In this document: piece after piece, positions 1-8,433 of the stretch
Layout: every line of letters begins with the position of its first letter
Position numbering within the stretch: the first letter of the stretch is position 1
NCBI RefSeq assembly: GCF_009769735.1
Contig: NZ_WSRO01000002.1
Location: forward strand, 3,794,001 to 3,858,000
DNA from: Streptomyces sp. BA2
GTDB lineage: Bacteria; Actinomycetota; Actinomycetes; Streptomycetales; Streptomycetaceae
Reading direction: 5' to 3'
Length of the DNA: 64,000 nucleotides
Position numbers and translations under genes: made by a program
Notes under the pieces: model-generated
Databases searched by the model: none
Seen by the model: only the letters and a program-made list of their open reading frames with translations
Told to the model about the DNA's origin: nothing

Positions 1-72
1 CGGCGAGGGCCTTGGGGCGCGTGAGGCTGGAGAGGGAGAACACGGGTTCAATCTAACGTGCGAGGGAGTGGA

Positions 73-111
73 TCAGCCCGTCCGGCGTTTGAGGACGAAC
101 GCGGCGAAGCC
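73..111 (+). repeat. Dispersed Streptomyces extragenic repeat
   Basis: The stretch beginning TCAGCCCGTCCGGCGTTTGA and continuing into GAGGACGAACGC matches a short motif that I recall as recurring in intergenic DNA of many Streptomyces genomes. It lies downstream of the IclR gene stop. No protein is supported here. The identification rests on memory of the motif, and no second copy was found in this window. Confidence 0.55.
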
Positions 112-154
112 GGTGACCGACGGCGCCCAAGAGAAGCGGCTCGCCCGCGCGGCC

Positions 155-796
155 TCAGCGCAACGCATCCGCCACTTCGCGCGCCGCATCCACCACCCGC
201 GGCCCCACCCGCTCCGGCACGGAGTCCGCCAGCATGACCACGCCCACGCTCCCCTCTATCCCGGTCACGCCGACCAGAGGCGCCGCGGCCCCGCTCGCGC
301 CGGCCTCCAGCTCGCCGTGTGTCAGCGCGTACCCGGGGTCGGTGGCGAGGCCCTGCCGGGCGGCCAGGATCGCGCGGCCCGCGGCTCCCCGGTCCAAGGG
401 GTGCCGGAAGCCGGTCCGGTAGGCCACGTGGTAATCCGTCCAGGTCGGCTCGACGACGGCGACGGCCAGCGCTTCGGTGCCGTCGACCAGCGTCAGGTGC
501 GCCGTCGCGCCTATGTCCTCGGCGAGGGAGCGCAGAGCGGGCAGCGCGGCCTCGCGCACCAGCGGATGCACCTGGCGGCCCAGGCGCAGCACCCCGAGGC
601 CGACCCTGGCCCGGCCGCCCAGGTCACGGCGGACCAGGGCATGCTGCTCAAGGGTGGCGAGGAGGCGGTACACCACGGTGCGGTTCACACCGAGCTTGTT
701 CGACAGCTCGGTGACGGTGAGCCCGTGATCGGTGTCGGCCAACAACTTGAGGACACGCAGTCCTCGGTCGAGGGTCTGGGAAGTCTCCGCGGTCAC
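155..796 (-). CDS. IclR-family transcriptional regulator
   Basis: This encodes a 213-residue DNA-binding repressor/activator of the IclR family. Residues about 6-66 form the winged HTH (LTVTELSNKLGVNRTVVYRL is the recognition region), followed by a short IclR effector domain. I chose GTG at 796, giving VTAETSQ, because AAGGAG lies 8 nt upstream; the GTG at 805 sits directly on that Shine-Dalgarno sequence. Family members usually sense small aromatic or carboxylic acids and control an adjacent catabolic gene, but the target lies outside or is not evident in this window. The effector domain is shorter than the usual ~180 residues, so the ligand cannot be guessed. Confidence 0.9.
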   Translation of the reverse strand: MTAETSQTLDRGLRVLKLLADTDHGLTVTELSNKLGVNRTVVYRLLATLEQHALVRRDLGGRARVGLGVLRLGRQVHPLVREAALPALRSLAEDIGATAHLTLVDGTEALAVAVVEPTWTDYHVAYRTGFRHPLDRGAAGRAILAARQGLATDPGYALTHGELEAGASGAAAPLVGVTGIEGSVGVVMLADSVPERVGPRVVDAAREVADALR

Positions 797-1137
797 GACG
801 CCCACTCCTTAGGTGAGGGTCGACGGCCCCTTTACGCGGCGGTTGCGTCGCCGGTCCCGTGGGCGACGCGCGTCAGAGGCCGCCGGTCGGAACTCCGGCT
901 GCGCTCCGCGGCGGCGCTGCCACGGGGCGTGTACGTTGCGGGGACATTAGCGAGGCCGTCCCGCTCAGCGGAAGACTCCGTCCAGAATCCGGGCACGAGA
1001 CCGGTTGTTAGGGGCGCAATGCCCCATACGCGGGGCACTCCGGCAGAGGTGTGCACGACTCCCGCACACACGGAACACACTCCTCCCCACTCCAGCGCCC
1101 CCTCCGGCACCCCCTCCAGCGCCCCCGGAGGGCACCC
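797..1137. other. Intergenic region, no supported gene
   Basis: These 341 bp separate the IclR start from the helicase stop. They should hold the IclR promoter. Open frames here are short, have unconvincing composition and lack a good ribosome binding site. I see no clear terminator or repeat. Confidence 0.5.
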
Positions 1138-2940
1138 TCACTTCATGCGGGTGGCCCACTCCCCGACCTTCGCGATCCGCTGCCGCAGCTGCCCGGCGGT
1201 GGCCTCCGCGCTCGGCGGCCCGCCGCACGTGCGCCGCAGCTCGGTGTGGATCACGCCGTGCGGCTTCCCGCTCTGGTGGGAGTACGCGCCCACCATCGTG
1301 TTGAGCTGCTTCCGCAGCTCAAGCATCTCCTTGTGGGAGACTACGGGCCGCCGCTCGGCGGGCAGTTCGAGAAGATCCGCCTCCTCGTCGGGCCGCTTCT
1401 TGCTGTGCGCGATCTGCCGGGCCTGCCGCTTCTGGAGCAGCATCTGCACCTGGTCGGGTTCGAGGAGGCCGGGGATGCCGAGATAGTCCTGCTCCTCCTC
1501 GCTCCCCGGGTGCGCCTGCATGCCGAACTCGGCGCCGTCGAAGAGGACACGGTCGAAGACGGCGTCGGACTCCAGCGCCTCGAAGGAGAACTGCTCCTGC
1601 TCGCCGGTGTCCTCGTCCTGCTCCTTGTTCGCCTCGTCCATCTCCTGCTCGGACTCGGCGTAGGGGTCCTCTTCCCCCTCCTTCTTCGGCTTGTCGAGTA
1701 CGTGGTCGCGCTCGACCTCCATCTCGTTGGCATGGCCGAGGAGGTCGGGGACCGTGGGCAGGAAGACCGACGCGGTCTCGCCGCGCCGCCGGGAACGCAC
1801 GAAGCGTCCGACGGCCTGGGCGAAGAAGAGCGGCGTCGAGATGGTGGTGGCGTACACACCCACCGCGAGGCGCGGCACGTCGACACCCTCGGACACCATG
1901 CGGACCGCGACCATCCACCGGTCGGTGCTCGCGGTGAAGTCGTCGATCCGCTTGGAGGCGCCCGTGTCGTCGGAGAGGACGACGGTGGCCTTCTCCCCGG
2001 TGAGCTCGCGGATCAGCTTGGCGTAGGAGCGGGCGGAGTCCTGGTCGGACGCGATGACGAGGCCACCGGCGTCCGGGATGGCCTTCCGCACCTCGGTGAG
2101 CCGCTGGTCAGCGGCTTTCAGTACATTCGGCATCCACTCGCCGCGCGCGTCGAGCGCGGTGCGCCACGCCTGCGAGATCGCGTCCTTGGTCATCGGCTCG
2201 CCGAGCCGCGCGGCGATCTCGTCGCCGGCCTTGGTACGCCACCGCATGTTGCCGGAGTAGGAAAGAAAGATGACGGGCCGCACGACACCGTCGCCGAGCG
2301 CGCTGCCGTATCCGTACGTGTAGTCGGCGGCGGACCGCCGGATGCCGTCGTTCCCCTCCTCGTACGCGACGAAGGGGATCGGGTTGGTGTCGGACCGGAA
2401 CGGCGTACCGGTGAGCGCGAGCCGCCGCGTCGCGGGCTCGAAGGCTTCCAGACAGGCCTCGCCCCACGACTTCGAGTCACCGGCGTGGTGGATCTCGTCG
2501 AGGATCACGAGGGTCTTGCGCTGCTCGACGCGGTTGCGGTGCAGCATGGGCCGCACGCCGACACCCGCGTACGTGATGGCGACGCCCTGGTACTCCTTGC
2601 TGAGCGGGCCCGCGCTGTACTCCGGGTCCAGCTTGATGCCTATGCGGGCCGCGGCCTCAGCCCACTGCTTCTTCAGGTGCTCGGTCGGCGCGACCACCGT
2701 CACCTGCTGCACGACATGGTGGTGCAGCAGCCAGGACGCGAGGGTCAGCGCGAACGTCGTCTTGCCTGCGCCGGGTGTCGCGACGGCGAGGAAGTCACGC
2801 GGCTGCTCCTGGAGATACCGCTCCATCGCCCCCTGCTGCCAGGCACGCAGCTTGTTGGCGGTGCCCCAGGGGGCGCGGCCGGGGAAGGCGGGAGAGAGGT
2901 GGTGGGAGGCGGAGGACGCTGAGGCGGCGGTGGTAGTCAC
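1138..2940 (-). CDS. DEAD/DEAH-box (SF2) helicase
   Basis: This 600-residue protein carries the motifs of a superfamily 2 helicase of the type III-restriction/XPB-like group. Walker A ATPGAGKT is at residues 54-61, the DEIH box at about 148-151, motif III LTGTPF at about 176-181, and the arginine-finger motif VI QAVGRFVRSRRRGE at about 375-388. It probably translocates on duplex DNA using ATP and acts in DNA repair or processing. An acidic, low-complexity linker follows the helicase core, then a basic C-terminus. Translation appears to start at GTG 2940. It stands alone between a regulator and an exporter, so context does not narrow the role. Confidence 0.9.
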   Translation of the reverse strand: MTTTAASASSASHHLSPAFPGRAPWGTANKLRAWQQGAMERYLQEQPRDFLAVATPGAGKTTFALTLASWLLHHHVVQQVTVVAPTEHLKKQWAEAAARIGIKLDPEYSAGPLSKEYQGVAITYAGVGVRPMLHRNRVEQRKTLVILDEIHHAGDSKSWGEACLEAFEPATRRLALTGTPFRSDTNPIPFVAYEEGNDGIRRSAADYTYGYGSALGDGVVRPVIFLSYSGNMRWRTKAGDEIAARLGEPMTKDAISQAWRTALDARGEWMPNVLKAADQRLTEVRKAIPDAGGLVIASDQDSARSYAKLIRELTGEKATVVLSDDTGASKRIDDFTASTDRWMVAVRMVSEGVDVPRLAVGVYATTISTPLFFAQAVGRFVRSRRRGETASVFLPTVPDLLGHANEMEVERDHVLDKPKKEGEEDPYAESEQEMDEANKEQDEDTGEQEQFSFEALESDAVFDRVLFDGAEFGMQAHPGSEEEQDYLGIPGLLEPDQVQMLLQKRQARQIAHSKKRPDEEADLLELPAERRPVVSHKEMLELRKQLNTMVGAYSHQSGKPHGVIHTELRRTCGGPPSAEATAGQLRQRIAKVGEWATRMK

Positions 2941-3056
2941 GGTCTCCGTGGTCTGGGTCGGGCTGCTCGGCTACGTATGACAACCGGGCCACCCTACCGG
3001 TGAAGGTTGACGCGCTGCGGAGTCCGGCACGGGGAGCCGGGCGGGTGCGACAGGTC

Positions 3057-3326
3057 TCACACCGGCGGTTCGGCCGGCTCGCGCGGCGCCTCGGAAATCA
3101 CCTTCACGTCGTCCACTTCACCCGCGGCGACGGCGACGACCAGGCGTTCGGCCGCGTCGATGTCGGGCCGCAACTGCACGTCGTTCATGGCGAGGAGGAC
3201 GACGCAGGACACCCATGCGGTGCGCCTGTTGCGTCGGCGCAGTCGGCGCAGATGCGGCATCCCGACCGAACACCACCGCCCCATGGCGGTGCACCGCGAA
3301 CGCCACAAGACCCACGTCACGCACAC
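3057..3326 (-). CDS. Small hypothetical protein
   Basis: This frame encodes up to 89 residues with G/C-rich third positions. The C-terminal half (MNDVQLRPDIDAAERLVVAV onward) is acidic and looks like real protein. The N-terminal half is rich in Arg and Trp and may instead be upstream DNA if translation starts at the internal ATG near 3189. No domain is recognised. It lies upstream of the helicase on the same strand. A competing frame in the same DNA also has coding-like third positions, so confidence is limited. Confidence 0.4.
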   Translation of the reverse strand: MCVTWVLWRSRCTAMGRWCSVGMPHLRRLRRRNRRTAWVSCVVLLAMNDVQLRPDIDAAERLVVAVAAGEVDDVKVISEAPREPAEPPV

Positions 3327-3374
3327 GCGGGGGCGGGCCGCAGGCCACCCGCTCGGCGATCAACAGAAGAGCGA

Positions 3375-4823
3375 TCACTCCCGCACCCGCGTCGCCACCC
3401 AGGCCCCCACCAATGCCACCCCCGCCATCGGCAAGAACACCGCGACGAACGCCCCCGGATGCGAGCCGCCCGCCCCCGTGGCGGAGCCGTGCGCGCCGAT
3501 CATGCCGCCGCCCAGCGCGGCGAAGGCGGCGCCTCCGGCGGCCAGCAGCAGGGCGTTGGAGAGGCCGTCGGAGATCTGGAGGGCGGCGGAGTTGGCGCCC
3601 GCGTCCTTCGGGGGCGAGAGCCGCAGCAGCAGGACACTGGTGGACCCGATGACGGTGCCCATGCCGAGGCAGCCGAAGGCCCAGGCCACCGCCACGATCC
3701 AGACGGGCACGGCGTCGATCAGGACCGTGGGTGCGGTGGCGATGGCGGCAGCGACCAGGAACATCCCGACGACCATGAGCCTCGTCCGGTGCGGCTCCAT
3801 GGCAGGCCGCGACTGTACGAAGGACCCGAACGCCCAGGTCGCCCCGCCGACGGCCAGCGACAGCCCCGCCAAGGTCGGCGAGAGCCCGCGCTGGGTGACG
3901 AGCATCAGCGGCACGAAGGACTCGGCGGCGATGAAGGACCCGGCGGCGATGCCGCGCAGCAGCACGACGGAGGGCAGGCCGTGAGCGGCCCGGTACGTGC
4001 CGCGCGGCAGCAGTCCGAGGACGGCGGGCACGAGGACGACCACGCCGAGCGCCGCGGGCAGCAGCGAAAGCCACCGCAGCTCCTGACCCGCGTACTGGAG
4101 GAGCCCCGCCCCCAGCGAGATCCCGAGCGCGAGCCGGACCCGGCGGCGGTCGAAGGCCTCGACGGGCGCTGAGGGGTCGACGGGCCCGGAGGCGGTGCGG
4201 CGGATGGCGGGCAGAGCAAGGGCGAGCGGCGCGACGACGAGGACGGGAATCCCGACGAAGACCCAGCGCCACCCCAGGTGCTCGGTGACGGTCCCGGAGA
4301 CCAGAGGCCCCACCACGGAAGGCACGACCCAGCTGGCCGCGAACGCCGCCAGGATGGACGGACGCAGATGCTCCGGATAGGCCCGGCTGACGACGACGTA
4401 CAGCGCGACGATGACGAGTCCGCCGCCGAGCCCCTGGACGGCCCGCCCGAGGATGAACATCCACATGGCCCCGGCGGTCCCGGAAAGCAGCAGCCCCGCC
4501 GCGAAGGCGCCGATCCCGGTGGCCAGCGGACCGAGGGGCCCACGCCGGTCGGCCCACTGCCCGGAGAGCACCATGCCGAAGAGGCTGGTGGTGAAGTACG
4601 CGGAGAAACCGAAGGCGTAAAGGGAAACACCGTCCAGCTCACGGGCGGCCACCGGCATCGCGGTCCCGACGGCCGTCGCCTCGAAGGCGATGAGCAGAAC
4701 CACGGAGACGATGCCGAAGCTGAGGGCGCGATAGGGGGCGCGCAGGACTCCGCCCCGGAGCTCGGACGGCGGGGCTATCGGGGCGGCGGCGACGCCGGTG
4801 TCGCGAGGGTCCAGGGCGGTCAT
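3375..4823 (-). CDS. MFS transporter (drug-efflux type)
   Basis: This 482-residue integral membrane protein has the architecture of the major facilitator superfamily. The first membrane segment begins around residue 32. A motif-A-like loop (GQWADRRGPLG) follows helix 2, and a motif-C-like segment (WVVPSVVGPLVSGT) lies in helix 5. Length and charge pattern suggest a 12-14 helix proton-driven exporter of the DHA family. Translation starts at ATG 4823. No regulator is adjacent, so the substrate is unknown. Confidence 0.88.
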   Translation of the reverse strand: MTALDPRDTGVAAAPIAPPSELRGGVLRAPYRALSFGIVSVVLLIAFEATAVGTAMPVAARELDGVSLYAFGFSAYFTTSLFGMVLSGQWADRRGPLGPLATGIGAFAAGLLLSGTAGAMWMFILGRAVQGLGGGLVIVALYVVVSRAYPEHLRPSILAAFAASWVVPSVVGPLVSGTVTEHLGWRWVFVGIPVLVVAPLALALPAIRRTASGPVDPSAPVEAFDRRRVRLALGISLGAGLLQYAGQELRWLSLLPAALGVVVLVPAVLGLLPRGTYRAAHGLPSVVLLRGIAAGSFIAAESFVPLMLVTQRGLSPTLAGLSLAVGGATWAFGSFVQSRPAMEPHRTRLMVVGMFLVAAAIATAPTVLIDAVPVWIVAVAWAFGCLGMGTVIGSTSVLLLRLSPPKDAGANSAALQISDGLSNALLLAAGGAAFAALGGGMIGAHGSATGAGGSHPGAFVAVFLPMAGVALVGAWVATRVRE

Positions 4824-4915
4824 GCGGCCAGCGTAAGGGGCATGGCTACTGGTGACCCCTGTCCAGGGTCGGGGGGCTTCTGGTCCCTTGGTCTTACGTC
4901 TCGGGCTGCGTGCGG

Positions 4916-4951
4916 ATCAGCTTCCGGGTCAGCTCCCGGGTCAGCTCTCGG
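4916..4951. repeat. 12-bp tandem triplication across a stop codon
   Basis: Three 12-bp units (ATCAGCTTCCGG, GTCAGCTCCCGG, GTCAGCTCTCGG) follow each other without gaps. On the minus strand each unit contains AGCTGA, so the TGA stop of the DUF397 gene occurs three times in frame. This looks like slippage at the 3' end of the gene. Confidence 0.75.
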
Positions 4952-5150
4952 ATGCGTACGTGACGAAGTCGACCCATGCGGCTGGGGCGAAGGCCAGTTG
5001 GGGGCCCTGGGGGTTCTTGGAGTCGCGGAGGTGGATGGTGGCGGGGGTGGTGGCGATCTCGACGCAATCGTTGGGGTCACTGCTGCTGCTGTAACTGCTC
5101 TTGAACCAATTCAGCTCGGAAGTGTCCCCAGCAGAGGCCTTGCGGATCAT
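4941..5150 (-). CDS. DUF397 domain protein
   Basis: This 69-residue protein has the hallmarks of DUF397: an early W-F/W-K-S-S-Y-S motif (NWFKSSYSSSS), then N-D-C-V-E-I, V/I-x-L-R-D-S-K and a closing F-x-x-F-V-x-x-A segment. DUF397 proteins in Streptomyces are small partners of XRE-type regulators and are linked to development and antibiotic control; a molecular activity is not settled. The start codon overlaps the stop of the upstream XRE gene by 4 bp (ATGA), so the two are translationally coupled. Confidence 0.92.
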   Translation of the reverse strand: MIRKASAGDTSELNWFKSSYSSSSDPNDCVEIATTPATIHLRDSKNPQGPQLAFAPAAWVDFVTYASES

Positions 5151-6013
5151 GTCTCTCCCAGCACTTGCTCGATGAAGGCCAGCGACTCCCGTGGTGAGAG
5201 AGCCTCGGCCCGGATAATTCCATACCGCAGTTCGAGGATACGGAGCTGCTTCGGCTCGGTGACCGGGCGACTGTTGAACGCCCCCTCGGAACGCCCGACG
5301 GCCGCCCCGTCTCCGAACTTGAGCACCTCAATCAGGCCGGCCGTTCCAGGGTGACCATCGTGGTCGGTCGGCATCACCTGGATCTCGACGTTTCGCAACT
5401 GGCCTAGCTCCAATAGCCGTTCGAGCTGCCGATGCAACACCATCCTCCCTCCGATCGGACGTCGGAGCGTCACCTCTTCCTGCACGAAGCTGAGGTCCGG
5501 GGCCGGAGACCGCTCGAAGATGGACCGTCGAGCCATACGCGCCGCCAACGCCCGCTCCAACTCGCTTTCAGAGAGCGAAGGCCGCCACGTACCGAGGAGC
5601 GCCCGCGCGTACTCCTCCGCCTGCAAGAGCCCGTGGATGTTGTGATTGCTGTAGAGCGCAACCTCAACCGCCCGCTCCTCCAACTTCGCCAGCTCCCGCA
5701 CCTTCTTCGGGTAACGGGCCTCCCGCATCTCCTTCTTCATCGCGGAGACGAGCCCGCCCGCGTTAAGGACCTCGTCCACCTTGTCCAGATACTCGGGACG
5801 AGGAATCCGCGCCCCGCGCTCGATCTTCCGAATCAGGTCCTCCCCGTACCCGATGGCCTCCCCGAACTCGGCCACACGAAGGCCCGCCGCTTCCCTCCAC
5901 AACTTGAGCTGGTGACCGGTCATTTCGACCACCGCGCTGATCTCGTCCTCCGGATCGACGTCCCAACCAGGCTCGTCCGCCCCGCTGTTACACCCATCGC
6001 CGCCACGTTCCAT
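5147..6013 (-). CDS. XRE-family regulator with DUF5753 (Scr1-like)
   Basis: This protein of about 288 residues has an N-terminal helix-turn-helix (TGHQLKLWREAAGLRVAEFG, then the recognition region GEDLIRKIERGARIPRPEYL) and a C-terminal DUF5753 domain that starts near the YSNHNIHGLLQAEEYAR segment. I chose ATG 6013 because GGAGG precedes it; a longer frame to 6127 lacks a better site. Such proteins bind operators near DUF397 and ATPase genes and help to time development. It is cotranscribed with the DUF397 gene and divergent from the ATPase gene, sharing one intergenic region. GC content is visibly lower than in flanking housekeeping genes. Confidence 0.9.
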   Translation of the reverse strand: MERGGDGCNSGADEPGWDVDPEDEISAVVEMTGHQLKLWREAAGLRVAEFGEAIGYGEDLIRKIERGARIPRPEYLDKVDEVLNAGGLVSAMKKEMREARYPKKVRELAKLEERAVEVALYSNHNIHGLLQAEEYARALLGTWRPSLSESELERALAARMARRSIFERSPAPDLSFVQEEVTLRRPIGGRMVLHRQLERLLELGQLRNVEIQVMPTDHDGHPGTAGLIEVLKFGDGAAVGRSEGAFNSRPVTEPKQLRILELRYGIIRAEALSPRESLAFIEQVLGET

Positions 6014-6076
6014 GCCCACCGCGCCACCTCCGACGTACCGTCCAAGCCCAACGCGCACTCGTACCCGTACGTCACC

Positions 6077-6120
6077 CGGGACAGCCGGGACAAGCCGGGA
6101 CAAGCGCGGGACAAACGCGG
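6077..6120. promoter_or_regulatory. Iterated CGGGACAAG repeats between divergent genes
   Basis: Four near-identical units, CGGGACAG, CGGGACAAG, CGGGACAAG and CGGGACAAA, are spaced about 10-11 bp apart, one helical turn. They lie between the XRE gene and the ATPase gene. Helically phased direct repeats suggest a cooperative operator, possibly for the XRE protein itself. This is inference from spacing and position. Confidence 0.45.
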
Positions 6121-6175
6121 TACGCACAGCCCGCGCCGCTGTTCACGGTACGCACGCGCGGCCACTCTGAGTGAC

Positions 6176-6679
6176 GTGAATCAAGAAACCACCCGCACCC
6201 CCACCCCCGTGCGCCAGTTCACGATCCTGCTGTCCGCCACCCGCAGAGGCGCCCGCCTGGCACGGCTGTTGGCGGGTGAGCAACTCCGCGCCTGGGGACT
6301 GCCGTTCGAGGCGGCGGAGCAGATCGTCGCCGAGCTGGCGAGCAACGCGGCGCTGCACGGCTACGTGCCGGGCAGAAGCTTCCGCCTGGCGCTCAGGCTC
6401 ACCGAGGCGGCCACGCTCCGTATCGAGGTAACGGACGCGAGGGCGGACCGCAGCACACCGGTAGATGTTGAACTCCCGCCCGCCTACGCGGAGTCGGGCC
6501 GAGGGCTGTTCCTGGTCGCCGCGCTGTCCGACCGCTGGGGCACGGAGCTGGGCTCGCCCCCCTGCAAAACAATCTGGGCGGAAATCGCCACCTCCACGCC
6601 CACTTGCCCCACCCCGGCGGCCCCCTCCCGCCCGGACCCCCTGCAGAGCCAGAAGGGAGCCGCGAGGTCCACGCAGTGA
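6176..6679 (+). CDS. Anti-sigma-factor-like ATP-binding protein (HATPase_c)
   Basis: This 167-residue protein is a stand-alone GHKL ATPase of the SpoIIAB/RsbW type common in Streptomyces. The N-box is ELASNAALHG at about residues 53-62, a G1-like segment is EVTDARADRSTP, and the G2 segment is SGRGLFLV. Members bind and inhibit sigma factors or phosphorylate anti-anti-sigma factors. GTG 6176 is chosen as the start because the family fold begins right after it; the longer upstream frame runs antisense through the XRE gene. It is divergent from the XRE-DUF397 pair. The C-terminus is a short Pro/Ser-rich tail. Confidence 0.85.
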   Translation: MNQETTRTPTPVRQFTILLSATRRGARLARLLAGEQLRAWGLPFEAAEQIVAELASNAALHGYVPGRSFRLALRLTEAATLRIEVTDARADRSTPVDVELPPAYAESGRGLFLVAALSDRWGTELGSPPCKTIWAEIATSTPTCPTPAAPSRPDPLQSQKGAARSTQ

Positions 6680-6688
6680 GGATTTTCG

Positions 6689-6780
6689 ATTAGCGTGGTT
6701 GCTGTGGGTGGGTGGCTGAGCGAGCCTCCATCCCGTGTGGGTGTGCGCGGGTCGGTGGGGGCTGACTTTCGCCGCCTGAT
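6689..6780 (+). repeat. Left arm of long inverted repeat
   Basis: The 62 bp from 6689 to 6750 (beginning ATTAGCGTGGTTGCTGTGGG) are identical to the reverse complement of 8106-8167. Similarity continues for about 30 more bases with a one-base offset through GGTGGGGGCTGACTTTCG. The arms enclose about 1.3 kb of non-coding repeats. I saw no target-site duplication outside the arms. Confidence 0.9.
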
Positions 6781-6961
6781 GTTCGAACGTGGCCACGGAG
6801 TTGGACACCGGGGTTTACACGACGGGGCAGGGCCGACCCCGAGGGCGGCGTCAGAGCCCGCCCCAAAGCGCGGCGACCAACAGCCCAAAGACGCAGCAAC
6901 AACAACGGCGACACCAACGGAGGGATACGCCCGCCACCCGCCCCTCGCTCAACACCACCGA

Positions 6962-7655
6962 ACCCTCCCTCGCCGCCGGCCAGCTGTCGGCCGCCATCAC
7001 GGACCATCCCTCCTCGCCGCCGGCCGCCTGTCGGCCACCGCCACGAACCACCCCTCGCCACCGGCCGCCGTCGGCCGCCATCACGAACCATCCCTCGCCG
7101 CCGGCCGCTTGTCGGCCGCCGCCACGAACCACCCCTCACCACCGGCCGCCAGTCAGCCACCGCCACGGGGCCGCCCCTCGCCGCCGGCCGCTTGTCGGCC
7201 GCCGCCACGAACCACCCCTCACCACCGGCCGCCAGTCAGCCACCGCCACGGGACCGCCCCTCGCCGCCCGGCGGCTGTCGGCCGCCATCACGGACCATCC
7301 CTCCTCGTCGCCGGACCATCGGGCGCCGTCACGAACCCTCCCTCGCCACCGGTCACCGTCGGTCCCCGTCACAAACCCTCCCTCACCACCGGCCGCCGTC
7401 GGCCCCCGTCACAAACCCTCCCTCGCCACCGGCCGCCGTCGGCCCCCGTCACAAACCGCCCCTCCCCGCCGGCCGCCTGTCGGCCGCCGCCACGAACCAC
7501 CCCTCACCACCGGCCGCCAGTCGGCCGCCGCCACGAACCACCCCTCACCACCGGCCGCCAGTCGACCGCCGCCACCAACCACCCCTCACCACCGGCCGCC
7601 AGTCGACCGCCGCCACGAACCACCCCGCCTCGTCGCCGGACCATCGCTCGCCGTC
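6962..7655. repeat. Degenerate 40-41 bp tandem repeat array
   Basis: About 17 copies of a unit resembling CCGCCAGTCGGCCGCCGCCA followed by CGAACCACCCCTCACCACCGG follow head to tail. The spacing between identical positions is 41 bp at 7511-7593 and 40 bp at 7391-7471. Because 40-41 is not a multiple of three, the open frames on both strands change from copy to copy, and I regard the block as non-coding. There are no unique spacers, so it is not a CRISPR array. Confidence 0.85.
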
Positions 7656-8105
7656 GCCCGACCGCCTTTCGGCATCGATGAGCCCCCATTGCAGGAAAAT
7701 CCCACCTGCTTCGGCAGTGAGCTGGGGTTTCGCGGGAAAGAAGTGCAACTTCTCTGCAATGAGCCCCACCCGGCCCGACCAGGCCCCCATCCGCGAAAGC
7801 CCAGGCCCCATCCGCGAAGCCCTCGCCCCGCGCGCCACCCACGCCCAGCACGCCACCACCCCCCGCATGCCCCGCACACCCCGCCTGCACCCCACCCACC
7901 CCACGCCCCGCACCCACCCCACGCCCCCCCCATCCCCCCACCCACCCCCCTATTGCTGCTGCCTTTTGACCCTCTGGCACACGTGGCGGCGCGTTGTCGC
8001 TGAGGGGGAAGCGGTACCGGCGGCGTTGGTTGTGTGCTGTGGAAAGGGGTTGGCAAATCTGGGCCCGTACGTAGATCAGCCGACGAAAGTCAGCCCCCAC
8101 CGGAG
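7656..8105. other. Non-coding interior of the inverted-repeat block
   Basis: No gene is supported here. The segment holds a short inverted pair (ATTGCAG at 7688-7694 and CTGCAAT at 7754-7760), a small palindrome GAAGT-GCA-ACTTC, and a C-rich low-complexity run from about 7765 to 7965. The imperfect extension of the right inverted arm begins near 8076. Confidence 0.5.
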
Positions 8106-8167
8106 CCGCGCACACCCACACGGGATGGAGGCTCGCTCAGCCACCCACCCACAGCAACCACGCTAAT
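8106..8167 (-). repeat. Right arm of long inverted repeat
   Basis: This is the perfect 62-bp inverted copy of 6689-6750; an imperfect extension reaches to about 8076. It ends 132 bp before the tRNA-Cys gene. Confidence 0.9.
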
Positions 8168-8299
8168 AAGTAGGTGAATACGCCCGCGTGACCCCCGGTT
8201 CATGAACGCCGCATGGCAGTCCCGTTGCAGCGGCCGGAGATCCCTTGAGCCAACCCGTCGGCCACGGCTACGTTCAAGGAGTCAGGTCATCAACGACTT

Positions 8300-8371
8300 G
8301 GCCGTGTGCCCGAGTGGCTTAGGGGCTGGACTGCAAATCCAGTAACGCGGGTTCGATTCCCGCCACGGCCT
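8300..8371 (+). tRNA. tRNA-Cys (anticodon GCA)
   Basis: The cloverleaf is complete. Acceptor strands GGCCGTG and CACGGCC pair, the D-arm contains CCCGAGTGGCTTAGGGG, and the anticodon stem CTGGA/TCCAG frames the loop CTGCAAA with anticodon GCA. The T-arm is GCGGGTTCGATTCCCGC. The CCA end is not encoded (TCC follows). Confidence 0.95.
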
Positions 8372-8385
8372 CCGAGTATTGGCAA

Positions 8386-8420
8386 GGAAGAAGGTGGCCC
8401 TCCCCGGGTCACCTTCTTCC
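8386..8420 (+). terminator. Hairpin terminator after tRNA-Cys
   Basis: GGAAGAAGGTGGCCC and GGGTCACCTTCTTCC pair with one mismatch around a TCCCC loop, 15 bp after the tRNA. It is most likely the tRNA terminator. Confidence 0.7.
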
Positions 8421-8433
8421 GTCATGCGCGCTC

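Noticed and set aside
1051..2922. 623-residue plus-strand frame
   Set aside because: It is antisense to the helicase, whose motifs are unmistakable, and is a GC-bias shadow.
6962..7655. Regular repeats suggesting a CRISPR array
   Set aside because: The units touch one another without unique spacers, are GC-rich and degenerate, and no cas gene is near.
6695..8166. Several long Pro/Arg-rich frames on both strands
   Set aside because: The 40-41 bp repeat period shifts the reading frame from copy to copy, composition is low-complexity, and no start has a good ribosome site.
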